Shown here piece after piece: positions 1-15,129 of a stretch of 64,000 nt of DNA. A program made the translations under genes and the position numbers. The notes below the pieces were generated by a model. That model saw only the letters and a program-made list of their open reading frames with translations, made no database searches and was not told the origin of the DNA. Origin of the DNA: Ochotona curzoniae (lineage: Eukaryota > Chordata > Mammalia > Lagomorpha > Ochotonidae); NCBI RefSeq assembly GCF_017591425.1, contig NW_024467119.1:28059001-28123000 (forward strand), in the 5' to 3' direction. The first letter of the stretch is position 1; every line of letters starts with the position of its first letter.

Positions 1-1159
1 AACTCGTTCCAGCACAGAATCCCCATAGGTTCCCATCATCCAGAATGTCCTGGGAGCCGGTGGTCTCCACTACAACTGCTAAGGCTGGCTGCATGGGTGG
101 GGAATTACCTTCAACTTCAAGTGAAAAGAGATGGGCCAGCGCACTCACTCCTTCCAAGAATGTAATCTACACAGGAAGACATGGATGTGTTTGCTAGACC
201 TGTTTCCTCTCAAGCAGGTCACTGACATTTTCTGTCCTTCTGAGTTCAGATTTTGCAAATGTTTCAATATTTCCCATCTTCTTGGACTTTTCAGAATCCT
301 CCCTTCCACGTGTACCTAAACCTTCAGGGGAACTCATGGAAGCTTTCCTGTCACTGCCTGAACGACTGTGCCACGTGGCAACCTCAATAATGGAGCTTCC
401 AGATCTGTTTGGTGGTAGATTTCAGCCGTCGAAGCCCCCATTGCTTCCCCATCTGTTTGGCGCTGGCCTCCCTGGGGCCAGCACTGCCGCAGGACCCTAC
501 AGCAATGTCCATCAATCGCCCGGCATTTGTCAGTGCTTCTCTGGCTCCATTTTTCTAAAGAGGCTCTTTAAAGAAGCAAAGCGAGCCCCCAATGCCCTCC
601 TCCCTCTTCCTCTGCTCTCCTCTGGGACTGGTCAAGCCTGGGGACAGCCAGCCTGCTCTCCCTGGGTCCATGTGGCCGCCACTGTTTGCCTTTTAGTAAC
701 ATACACTCAAACCCCTTGCCATCCTCCAGCAGGCCCCACTCCGTGGGCGAACTCATCCAGATTAGGCAAGACCACACACTGGAAGGTCTTATGCTCCGGT
801 ACCCTCCCCCATCACCCTTCATTCTCTCCCCCACTGAGTATGAAGAAGAGACATTCTGCTCCACGCCAGTGTTCCGACGTTTGACGTTAATATACTCGGC
901 CCGGGCTGGTATCATCTCTCCCACAGCTGAACCAAAGTGCATTTAGCTGAATTTAGATTTGCATTCCTTCCGTGAGTTTCCCTGAATCTAATGGCTGCGC
1001 CTTTAACTTAAAACAAGAGTAACCCAAAGCGCTTGGCGGCGTTTCTGAGTCCAGGGATTAGGCCGAGGAGGGGAAGGGGGAAGGTCAAGTGGATGGCGCC
1101 GGACCAGTAACCCGCCAACAGATGCAAGGTGTTCCGAGGCTCCAAGTCTGGCGCCTCCC

Positions 1160-1260
1160 TCACCCCTACTCTTTGAGCCCTTTTTTGCAATCTCAGAATT
1201 TGCCAAAAAGCTTTCATTTATTTTCCAATTAAAATGCAAATCGTTCGCTTGGAAACACAA
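1160..1260. promoter_or_regulatory. Candidate upstream regulatory element with octamer
   Basis: An AT-rich patch inside GC-rich flank holds ATGCAAAT (1234-1241, POU-type octamer) next to a CCAATTAAAA homeodomain-like core. It is about 2.4 kb upstream of the inferred transcription start. Enhancer role is inference. Confidence 0.3.
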
Positions 1261-2420
1261 CCTCTCAGAGAAATACAAACAGGGCAGGGATGCACCCTGA
1301 GGTTGCGACCACGTGTTACACGTTCAACTCCATAGGGAGTGCTTGGAAAAGTCCTCCCCATGGGCGGGAGGGCACGCGGGACCCGGAGAGGTCCCCAAAG
1401 GACAGCAAGTTCTGACACCCAAGGGCATGAGAAAGACCACGCAGACCAAACCCCCGCATCCCGGCCGGGGTCCAGCATCAGGGCGCGCAACACGCACAGC
1501 GGCTTAAACCTCGCGGTTAGAGCGGACGGCAGGGCCATCTGTCCGCGAGGGAGAGGCACACACCCCGCCACACACACTCCAAGGAGGCTCCCCGGTTCCC
1601 CCGGTTCCCAGCTAGCTGCGGACGGAGCAGGTCGTGGTATCTGACAACCGACGCACGTCGCCCCACGCGGGATCTGGGCACCAGAGCCTCGCCCCCTTCC
1701 AAGGAATCCAGGGACACCAACCCTTGAACGGTATTATTGTCTTAACTGAGAACAATGCGATGATTTTAATCCTGCGGTGGAACGAAGGGAAGCTAAGGGT
1801 AGAGACTTCACCAAGAACCAGCCTCGTGACGATTCTTCTACAGCAGTTAAGCCGAACATGGACTCGACAAATTTCTCTGCCTCAGCCCCACTCCCTTCCC
1901 AATTCCAGATACTGGGTCCGCAATAGGCAAACCATTCTCCCCCTTTTCTCGGGTTACAGAATTTACGCGGCATTAAAGGCCGTAAATTTGGGGGGGTGGG
2001 GATCTTGGGAAACCCTAGCCGCCTTTTCTCGCCATACCTCCCTATGTCTTTAGCATGTCTGATCCTGCAGGACCCTGGGAGATATCCGGAGGCCCGGACT
2101 GCTCGCTGTTCACCCCCAGGAGGCTAGAACAAGTTTTCTGAGTAAGAAAGGCAGGTATGGGAGAGAGGGGGGTCCCCGTGCTCCCCAGGACGCTGCAGCG
2201 TGCACCCCGGAGGAGGATGCCCGGAGCTTGTCACGGCAGTGCCTCGCTGTTCCCGAGGATTCTAAAAAGTTAAAGGGCCAGCCGATTTCTCCCAGGCTCA
2301 AAGTTCGAAGTTGCGAAGTGTGAGGAAGGAAGAGAAGAAGACCTGGCGGCCTAAGTTGCATCTCCGAGAGCGACAACAAAAAAGGGGGCATATGACAATC
2401 TCCTCCGCCCTCTCTCTAGC

Positions 2421-2456
2421 GGACACCCTAAAGGCCGGTGTGGACACCCTAAAGGC
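2421..2456. repeat. Two direct copies of a 15-mer (period 21 bp)
   Basis: GGACACCCTAAAGGC occurs identically at 2421-2435 and 2442-2456. This is seen directly. It may be a local duplication or paired binding sites. Confidence 0.85.
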
Positions 2457-3229
2457 GAGTGCTTAGGCAACTCCACCGGAGCCTGGGCGCTGCGCCCCAA
2501 GTTTCTCTCCGGAGCCAGCGCTTGCATTTCTGCATTCTGCTCCCCAAGTCCAGGGCCTCGGCCACACGGCAGCCCCTGCCACGTGCAGACCCGCAGGTGG
2601 CCGCAGGGACGGCCGGGCGGGCGGGCGAGCCTCGGGAAGCCACTCCCGCTGACTTCTCTTTCGGACAGTCTCCTTGGCCCGAGTTTTTTTGGGGGTGATT
2701 TCTGCCCACCTACACAACCTCCCCAACCACGAACCAGTACTGAGCCAAGAGATTGGGGGGCGAGGGAGGGTAGTGTCGGTGCGGGTTAAGAAACAAACTC
2801 GCTTGGCCGCCCGTCCACGGGTCGCCGGGGAGACAGAGTCCCCGGGGGAGAGGGCTCGGCTGGCGGGCGAAGGCGGCGGGACCGCCCGCTGAGGAGAGCC
2901 GTCTCGGAGTGGGGAGCCTGGGCCGGCGAGCGAGCGGCCCCTCGGCCTGCAAGGGGCTCAGCGGGAGCAACCAACGCGTGGACGCCATTGGGGAGAAGCG
3001 GGCCGGAGGTGCCGGCTCCTCGCGCTCTCTCCTCCTCAGGGGCCCCGGGGGGCACGGCTCGAGGTGAGGCGCCGGCGAGGGGGCCGGCGGGGGCCTGACG
3101 CGAGCGGCCGAGGACAAGCAACTGCTTTTCCATAAAAGGGCCGGCTTTTCTTGATTCTTCAAAAAGTAATACCCTTTTCGTCTCCGTTTCCCTATTCCCA
3201 CCTCCCGCCCCCTTTCCCGTCTTCTGGAA

Positions 3230-3640
3230 CACAATTAATTGAGGCGGCCGGTCGCCTCACACAGTCCAGCCGCACCGCTCGCCCGGGGCGCCCGCCCTGA
3301 GGAGAAGGAGGGAGGCGGGAAGGGGGCGGGGACTCGGCGGGCGCGGCCCTCCCGGCTCACCACCTTCAGCCAATCGGAGGGCGCGACGCTGCTCCCCCCA
3401 CGCCTCGGTGGGCGTGTCCCAGGGGCGACGCGAAGGCCCGAGGCGGCGCGCTATTGGAGGCGGTGGTTCCGCCCCCTCGGCCGCCGGACACACACGGGAG
3501 CCCGAGGCCGGCGCTCGGCCCCGCCCCCTGCCGGCCGCGGCCGAGTGACGTCCCTCAAAGTTGTGGTTCGGGCCCGGTCCCCTCCCTGCCGGCCCCCCAG
3601 CTAAAGACGGGCGGAGAGGGATGCAAATGTTTTATTACCT
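3230..3640 (+). promoter_or_regulatory. NKX6-1: Probable NKX6-1 core promoter
   Basis: Visible motifs: CCAAT at 3370-3374, an inverted CCAAT (ATTGG) at 3453-3457, several GC boxes (GGGCGGGG/CCCCGCCC types), a CRE-like TGACGTCC at 3546-3553 and an octamer ATGCAAAT at 3621-3628. No TATA box sits at a suitable distance; a TATA-like CATAAAAG lies farther up at 3131. This fits a dispersed CpG-island promoter. Placement is inferred from motifs and from the known leader length in mouse. Confidence 0.6.
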
Positions 3641-3775
3641 TTGAGAGCTTCATCCGAACTGTCAGGCCCGGCGGGGGGAAGAGAGGACCAGAGCGAGCGG
3701 CGGAGGCGCCGGGAGAGGGTCAGTCCGGCCCGCGCGGACAGGCGGAGCGCAGCCGCTGGGAAGGCGCGGGGAGCG

Positions 3776-3808
3776 ATGCGAGCGAGCCGAGCCGGCCGCC
3801 CCGAGTGA
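3776..3808 (+). other. Upstream ORF 1 in the NKX6-1 leader (10 codons)
   Basis: An ATG at 3776 opens a 10-residue frame closed by TGA at 3806-3808, about 835 nt before the main start. It would matter only if the leader starts upstream of it. Its role is unknown; short uORFs usually dampen scanning-dependent initiation. Confidence 0.4.
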
Positions 3809-4313
3809 GCCGCGCGGGCGCTGGGGTGGGGCGGGCGCCGGGCCCGGCTGCAGAGGAGCACGGGCGAGCGCATCCCGAACGCACCGGCTAGACTTTTCCA
3901 CGCGTGCTCCTTGTTTTCCGCGCCTTTTTTTTTTTTTTTTTGGTGCTAGTGGTTTTGCTTCTTTCTCCCACTTTCTTTCCGCTATTGTCCCTCCAAGGGC
4001 CCCTGCGCCCGGCAGTCCCGCAATCCGGGAAGGCACAGGGGGAGCCGGTGGTGGCAAGGTCCGGGACGACGCCGGCTGCGGAGCCCGCGCGCAGGCGGCG
4101 AGGTCCTTCCCGGGGGGCTGGACGCGGGCCGAGAGGCCGAGGGTGACGGCGTCCGCCGAAGGGACACAGTGCCTCCCCACCGCCAGGAGGTGCCTGCCCG
4201 AGGAGGGCTGCGGGCGAGCCGGCTTCCCCGTGCAAGCTCCGGGCCTGCTAACTTTGTGACAAACTCTCGGGGGCCTGGCCTGGGTTGGATCGGCTCGGCT
4301 TTGCCGGGAGAAG

Positions 4314-4334
4314 ATGAGAAGCAGTGCGCATTGA
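4314..4334 (+). other. Upstream ORF 2 in the NKX6-1 leader (6 codons)
   Basis: An ATG at 4314 opens a 6-residue frame closed by TGA at 4332-4334, about 310 nt before the main ATG. The spacing leaves ample room for reinitiation at 4643. No peptide function is suggested. Confidence 0.4.
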
Positions 4335-4642
4335 ACCGACAGCAGCACGTGTGAGCGGGAAAGAAGAGCTGAGGGCTTGAATCGGGACATCCCCGAAGCC
4401 GAGGGACCGCAAGGGGCCGGTGCACCGTCCACGGCCCCCCGCCTGCCCCCACGCACAGAGCCCCCGCCTCGCCCGTGGCGCTCCTGGACCCCTCGGCCGC
4501 TGCGCCCCGTTGGCCGTCGCCTCCCCAGACGCCCCGGGCGCTCCGGCGTTTGCCAGGGGCGAGGGGGTTCCCCCTCCGGAGCCCCACAGGGGTCCACCGG
4601 CGCCCCTCGCTGCACGGCTGCGGGCTCGAGCCTGGCCGTGGG

Positions 4643-9315
<4,673 letters not shown>

Positions 9316-9715
9316 GCGCGCCCCGGCCCCGGCCCCCACGGGGGCCCTTTGCTACTTTCTGAGATGTACATATCTATTTTTTTAACCTAGGAGTTGTAGG
9401 GGAGACGGGGGAGAGACTCCGGGTTAACCAGAAGGCAGTCGCATCGTGGCGACAACCCTGGAGGGCAGCTGCGCCCCCAGGGTTCCCCCAGCTTGGTCCT
9501 GGTCCGCGGGGTGCGCCCGCCCAGGAGCTGCTGGCCACAGGTTGGTGACCCGAGAGCCGCTGGCAGGGGGCCCACCGCCAGGAGCTGCTGCAGGTCCCAC
9601 CCGTCGCGCGTGGAGACGGCGGCGCAGAAGATGCTCCCCCGTCCACGGCTGCGCAGACTCAAGTTAACCTGTTGAAGGCTCTTTGTAAATAAATCGTGAG
9701 TCACACTGACTAGAA
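9316..9715 (+). other. NKX6-1: NKX6-1 3' UTR (short form)
   Basis: GC-rich sequence following the TGA, ending shortly after the AATAAA at 9688. Cleavage is expected about 15-30 nt downstream. A longer form is possible, since a second AATAAA occurs at 10536-10541. Confidence 0.7.
9688..9693 (+). terminator. NKX6-1: Poly(A) signal AATAAA for NKX6-1
   Basis: Canonical hexamer about 370 nt after the stop codon, followed by T- and GT-containing sequence. It is the first good signal downstream of the gene. Confidence 0.75.
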
Positions 9716-10089
9716 GTTACTTTATTGTGAATATTTAAAATGTAAAATCTTTTTTTCTTTTTCCTTTTTTTTTTAAATTGGTATAAAAAGATGGGCCCTC
9801 CTTCTTGCTGCCCGTTCCCTTTTTTATTTGAATTTAATTGGAGAGCAGTGGAAGGTGTCACTGCTTGCCCCTCACCTCCTCACCGCCGCCTCTGGCTGCT
9901 CTGCTTTTGCGTTTGTGGAACTTCACTATCCCCTTCCAGCTCTCTCTTCCTGCCGGGCCCAGCTTGGCCCTGCGCGCCCTGGATATCCACCCACTCGGGT
10001 TAGCTCCCGCCCCAGGACTTGAAACAGAAGACGCGGGAACCAGGGGCCTTCCACCTACCCGCCTCTCCGTTTCTCTTGGAAATTGCACA

Positions 10090-10560
10090 CTCGTTTGTTG
10101 CTATTTATTAGTGGTTTAAAGAAAGTATAGGGGAGGGAGGGGCTACAATAGCTTGTATTTAATTTAACTCCTTTCTGATACAAATACTTGTTAAAGTAGA
10201 TGGTGGGGATTGTTCTACCCGCTTTGGGTCAAAAACATAAATCCCATTTAGTTGCTGTAATTGAATTTGAAGTGTTTTGTATCATAAGATGCTATAGAAT
10301 ATGTAAATTGTTTTCTTTTGTAAAAGCTAATTAACAGTGACATATTAGCATCTTTAACCTTTATTAATTTATATAAGGAATTCGGTTTATAAAGAGAAGA
10401 AACCCCCTTTGCAAGACCAGTCAAATGTAATGCACTTTCTGTTTCAAGGATAAATCAAATTAAAGACAGTTTGAAGACGTCTGTTGCCTTGAATGAAAGG
10501 GTACAGATCATCTGATCTCATCAGAGATCTCAAAGAATAAAAGTCAAGACCACAAGAAAA
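10090..10560. promoter_or_regulatory. AT-rich repeat-free block after NKX6-1: extended 3' UTR or conserved element
   Basis: Sequence rich in TTAAT, ATTTA and TAAAG motifs, without transposon or simple repeat, lies between the two AATAAA signals. It could be the distal part of a long 3' UTR or an independent conserved element. Confidence 0.35.
10536..10541 (+). terminator. Possible distal poly(A) signal
   Basis: A second AATAAA, 1.2 kb after the stop, after a long AT-rich repeat-free stretch. It would allow a longer 3' UTR. Use is not shown by sequence alone. Confidence 0.3.
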
Positions 10561-11627
10561 AGATTGTAGAGCGGTTTCTTGAGTGAAATAGCTGTTACTT
10601 AATTGTTTTTGTTTTTGTTTTCAAAGCGTGGGGTCACCTCTCTCATTCTTCTTGATTGGGAAGGTAAATACAGCCCCACTCCCAGTGCTTCCTGCAGAGA
10701 CTTGTCTAAAGAACTTCTTCTGACGTCTGTGTTGTCTGATTTTTCCCCAATCGCTTTTTCCTTTACCAGGGAACCCCTGGGGAATTTTGGGAAGCCCTCA
10801 TTTCCATAGAGCCCAAGAGTTCCTCAGTCAGCTCCGGAGTTTGATCCGCTTAGAGGAGGCCCTGAGCCTGGCCAGGGCATTGCTGCTGGGTATACAGATT
10901 TCCCAGCTGTGCAGCCCGAAAGACTGCAGGATTGGTGGGAGGATAGAAACCCTGATTTTGCTCAGTATCCCTGCAAGGAAGGATTTATTTAAAGAAAACC
11001 TCCCGTAATTAGCTGATGTGAACATCTTGAGGGTGAAAGAAGCAATGCAATAGCTGCTCTGGTTAAATATATATATTTAAATTCAGCATACCTGGGATGG
11101 GGCTCCATCACCTACTTGGGGTCTTTTTGTTCTCAGACAGTTATGTGCTGAGTGAAATCGCGTTACCCCTTAGTGTTTCAGGTTAATGAGCTTGTGTTGG
11201 AAGAGAGAAAAATCAATACTATCCAGCAGATTCTCCATGCTAATGTTACGCAAAGAAAGCAAGGGTCTCTTGTTTCTTTGAAGATAAAAAGCAGGTGAAA
11301 ACTGAATTTTTCTTGAATGTTCCAAATGAAACTCTCCGGAAAATCATGGTAAAATGTATTCCTGATGCCATGGTTGGATATAAAGAAAGGATGGAATTCT
11401 TTCTTCCTCCTTTTCTCCAAGAAAACTTTTCAAGAAGTTTCAAACTTCTCTGAATTTTTATCTTTTAGCAAGACTAAGATACTTGTCCTATAGAGAGGCA
11501 GCTTACCTGTGCTGAGGTGTTGTAATTCCTATCCTTTAACGGTAAACAGTTGGATGAATTTTCTCCCACCACTTTTTTTTATTCATTCCTCTTCCCTCCC
11601 CTCACTTTCCTTCCCCCCTCTATTTTT

Positions 11628-11760
11628 CTTCCTTCCTTCCTTCCTTCCTTCCTTCCTTCCTTCCTTCATTCCTTCCTTCCTCCCTCCCTCCCTCCCTCCC
11701 TCCCTCCCTTCCTCCCTTCCTTCTTCATTCCCTCCCTCCTTCTTTGCTTCCTTCCTCTCT
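11628..11760 (+). repeat. (CCTT)n then (CCTC)n pyrimidine microsatellite
   Basis: Long nearly pure pyrimidine tetranucleotide tract; copy number is probably variable. Confidence 0.95.
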
Positions 11761-12733
11761 CTCACCTCTCTTTTACAAGAAAACTGGGGAGGAGACAAGA
11801 CAAACCTAAAATGCAGCAACTGCATCTCTAGCTGGTTCTGTTATGACAAACAGCTGTTTCTTTGCTACTTACTTTAAAAAAAGAAAAAATTCTTATCCCC
11901 TTGCTGCCTTAAAAGGCCAAGTAACTTTTTATTTACTCCTTAAGAAAAGAAATATGCACAACCTATTCAGAAACATTATTTCTGGACTATCGTAATAATA
12001 ATTAGTAGCACGAATGCAGTGGTATCAGGGAAAGCCTTAGCCAGAGACTGCAGCTTTCCTCAGTAAGCAGGTAAGCTATTAGCATTATTTCCAAGCCAGA
12101 CACCTGGCGGGGAGGGGCAGTAGAAAGAGCGCCCTTGGAGCTCTTCACTTGACATTTGAGCATCATCGAAAAAATGTGAAAACCCAGTGGCCTTCACCCA
12201 TAAGTGGGCCGAGAACAAAGCATGCAGGCTGTCTGAGCACTGAAGGGTGTGAGCTGTGAGCAGCAACCCGAGCCGCCCAGGGACCATGCTACATTGGCAT
12301 TCGCTCCTTTCTCCAGCTGTCTGCAGCAGTGACTTGAGGTTTCCAGCTAGTTGACTTCTATATGGGATTTCTGCTTGCCACTTGCAACTGGCCCCATAAA
12401 AATGGGAGTGTGAGTGAAGTGGGGTGGGTACGTTTCGACTAGTCCCTTGTATCCTGTAGGCTTGGTTCACTTTCTGTGTGACAAGAACAGTTTTTCCTAA
12501 GAGTGTGGTAGGGGAGCAATGGAGAATAAGATTCATTTTTAATTTTTGGTCCTAAATTTTTATTATACTAGCAATCAAAAGCAATAAAAGCTGCCAAACA
12601 GTCATTATAGCTAAAGGAGCAGGGGCAGGGGTCTACACTAAACACACACACACACCCCCAAAGTCACAGCAAATGGCCTGAAGCAGCATAAAACTGGAAA
12701 TACTCCCAGGCAACAAAACATTTTCAATCGGAA

Positions 12734-12778
12734 GGAGAGAAGGAGAGAGAGAGAGAGAGAGGAAGAGAGAAGAGAGGA
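12734..12778 (+). repeat. (GA)n microsatellite
   Basis: Purine-only GA-rich tract with a few GGAA interruptions. Confidence 0.9.
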
Positions 12779-14892
12779 AGGATTTTGTGTGTTAAAAGGG
12801 AGGCTAAAACTGCCTTTTCAGTTTTGTGTTTCTTTTCCTTAAAAAAAAATCCAGAAGGCTAGTGGTAGACACAGTGTGCAGGTGGAGAGTCTGGAATTTG
12901 GGGATGCTGCTCAAGCACCACTCTCTGCTTCTGCTAAGTTCTTTATTTACAGAACTGAAAGTCCAGGCTCAGTTCTCCACACTGGTGATTCATTTGTTCT
13001 TTGGTTCCTATGCAGGATTCTGTAACTCAATGCGCTTTGCCTGTTCTCCCCAAAGCTGTGGTCACGCTGAGCAGATTTCCAAGCCTGTGAACTATTTGGT
13101 CCATTTTTCCTTTCACTACTCTAGAAACAGTGGAAAGAGGGAGAACTCAAAATTCATTCTCTGGAAATCTTCTCATCACTCAGTGGGCAAGCAGTTGTGG
13201 GGACTGTGGAGGGACAGCTTTTCTTAAAAATACTGTGGCTGGTAACAGACATGACAGGGAGAGGCATTTGAACTCTATTGGAGCCTCAAATCACGTAAAT
13301 GAGAGATGAGTATGTTATTAGCTTAATGTCAACCTGGGGCATTCACTTCTCTGTCCTTTTGGCTGCTGACCAGCAGGAACGCTTGCCCCCGCGCCCCCCC
13401 CCCCCAGAGGAGAGGTGAAATTCCACTTGGGAACTCCTAGCACCCAATAGCTTAAGTAGACAGTGGCTTCTTTGTTAATTGTTGACACAGGATCACAGTA
13501 TTGTTACTACTCAGGATTGTTTAATAACAGAAGAGGGAGATTTCACCTACAAACTCCATTTTGAGTTAATTTGAGCAGACTTTGGTGCACTAAATTTCCA
13601 TCCTCTTACCATATACACGGATAGGCACAAAAGACTTCCCAGTTGACTCCTCCACCCCCACCCCACCAAAGTTCAGGTCTCCAGTACACTTCCTTTCTTC
13701 TTCTTCTTTTTCTTTTTAAAGCACAAGTGTCTATTTTGTTCTGCAACATTTGGATTCCAAGCTTTAGAGAAAAACGCATTTTCCCTGATAGAGCCCTTTG
13801 AGAGATCTGTGGAAAACAGGACTATAAACCTCCCATCTGTCAATGGAAAGTTGGATTGAGTGTAGTGATGGCATGAGCAAGATGATGCAAGAGATAAAGT
13901 GTTTCTTCAAATGGAGCCGTTCAGTGTTCGCATACATTGGACCGGAGATATTCCATAAACTGCAAAGTTTACCTGAGAGCCTGGGTTGATTCTTCAGTCT
14001 TCCATCATCCAAAGGTGAAAAGTAAGTGTGCATCATTTTCCCAGTGCTTCAATTTGGACATTTTCATGAGTGCCAGGCCACTTGAACACTTGAGAAAGTA
14101 GCGAATCACAGCTCTGAGGAATCTCATATCTGCTGCTGCCTGACTAGAATTCCCAGATCTGGGAACATCATCCAGGGCTTCTATTTCAATATACCTCGAA
14201 TAATTATGGTTGGTTTAACCCCTTCCTCATTGTGCAGAAAGGAAAAATAATTACAGTTTAAACTAGCTGTATATAATTTTATGTAGAAGATCTCTGCTAT
14301 CTCTCACTTCTTGTTACCTGTGTATGTCTACGTTGGGACAGCCTAAAGACATATCTAGATGTAATTGCTCCAATGCATTCACTTATTATAGGGGACAGAT
14401 ATGCTGAATTGGTACCAGTATATTCATTCTGCTTACTTCTGCAAAAATGGAGCTTATGGGAGGGGATCGTGCATATATTATGTAAAAATGCCAAGCATTA
14501 ACAATTTGCTTAGGACAAATCTGCTTATATGGACCATGGAAACTTGAGGTCACTGAAAACTCACTCACATATTTATTACCCTATAATCTAGTGATCTCAG
14601 GCACAGGCACCTGCTAAGTGTTCATGCCTATGACATGAGCCCTATGCTTGGGGTCATGATTGAAAGGTGTTTCTTTAGTTGTCTTCTGAGACTTGGGCCC
14701 TTGCACTTATTGCTATGGCTCTTCTCTTGATAAGAATGTTGTCAATTTCTCTCTCTCTCTCTCCCCCTGGATTTTTATTCTTCTTTTTCTGTGTTCTTGA
14801 CTTGGTCTATAACGACTTGTTCATCTTTCTCCCAAAGCCAGTTGGCTCAAAGTGAATCAACTTCTGTAAAGTCTTTCCTCTTTGCCATAACT

Positions 14893-15127
14893 AGGAGATG
14901 ACTTGGTGGCTAAGAGCAGGGCCCTGGAGCCAGGGGCCAGGGCCTAAATCACAGCTCTGGCCCTGATGGGTTGTGTGATCTTGGCTGAAGATGTCACCTC
15001 TCTGGGCCTTTGTATTGCCATCTGTAGAACAGGGATGATAACTGTACCCAATCCAGAGGGCTGCTGGGAGAATATAAATGAATATAAATGAAGCTTTACA
15101 TGAGTGCCTGGCATATAAGGAGCTAAG
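14893..15127 (+). mobile_element. MIR SINE, sense orientation
   Basis: It follows the MIR plan: TGGCTAAGAGCAGGGC..CTGGAGCCAGG, the core with ATCTTGGCTGAAGATGTCACC and TCTCTGGGCCTTTGTATTGCC, and a 3' end with GAGTGCCTGGCATATAAGG. An ancient tRNA-derived mammalian element. Confidence 0.85.
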
Positions 15128-15129
15128 GA

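Larger units (their letters stand above)
1..2460. other. Upstream flank of NKX6-1, no gene recognised
   Basis: Unique, fairly GC-rich sequence without recognisable transposons. It includes a small CpG-rich patch about 1340-1720, an octamer-containing AT-rich island near 1160-1260 and a tandem 15-mer at 2421-2456. The ORFs in both strands look like chance and none matches a family I know. Confidence 0.6.
3640..4642 (+). other. NKX6-1: Probable NKX6-1 5' UTR (long GC-rich leader)
   Basis: The start is inferred. Published mouse Nkx6.1 work reports a cluster of transcription starts followed by a leader of about 1 kb with internal ribosome entry activity, and the same distance here falls near 3640, just 3' of CCAAT, CRE-like and octamer motifs. 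The leader is GC-rich, has a long T run near 3927-3941 and contains short uORFs at 3776 and 4314. The exact transcription start cannot be seen from sequence. Confidence 0.6.
9720..14890. other. 3' flank of NKX6-1, no gene recognised
   Basis: Unique sequence with no recognisable interspersed repeat. It contains the 10.1-10.56 kb AT-rich block, an 18-bp AT palindrome at 11063, the CCTT/CCTC tract at 11.63 kb, a GA tract at 12.73 kb and a 12-C run at 13394-13405. Short ORFs are not family matches. Confidence 0.6.

Noticed and set aside
3131..3138. CATAAAAG as TATA box of NKX6-1
   Set aside because: It lies upstream of the CCAAT boxes and about 500 bp before the inferred start; a CpG-island promoter fits better.
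4475..4642. In-frame N-terminal extension of NKX6-1 from a GTG
   Set aside because: No ATG and no resemblance to known NKX6 proteins; the family starts at MLAVGAMEG.
11628..11760. CRISPR-like or telomere-like array
   Set aside because: Tetranucleotide microsatellite without spacers.
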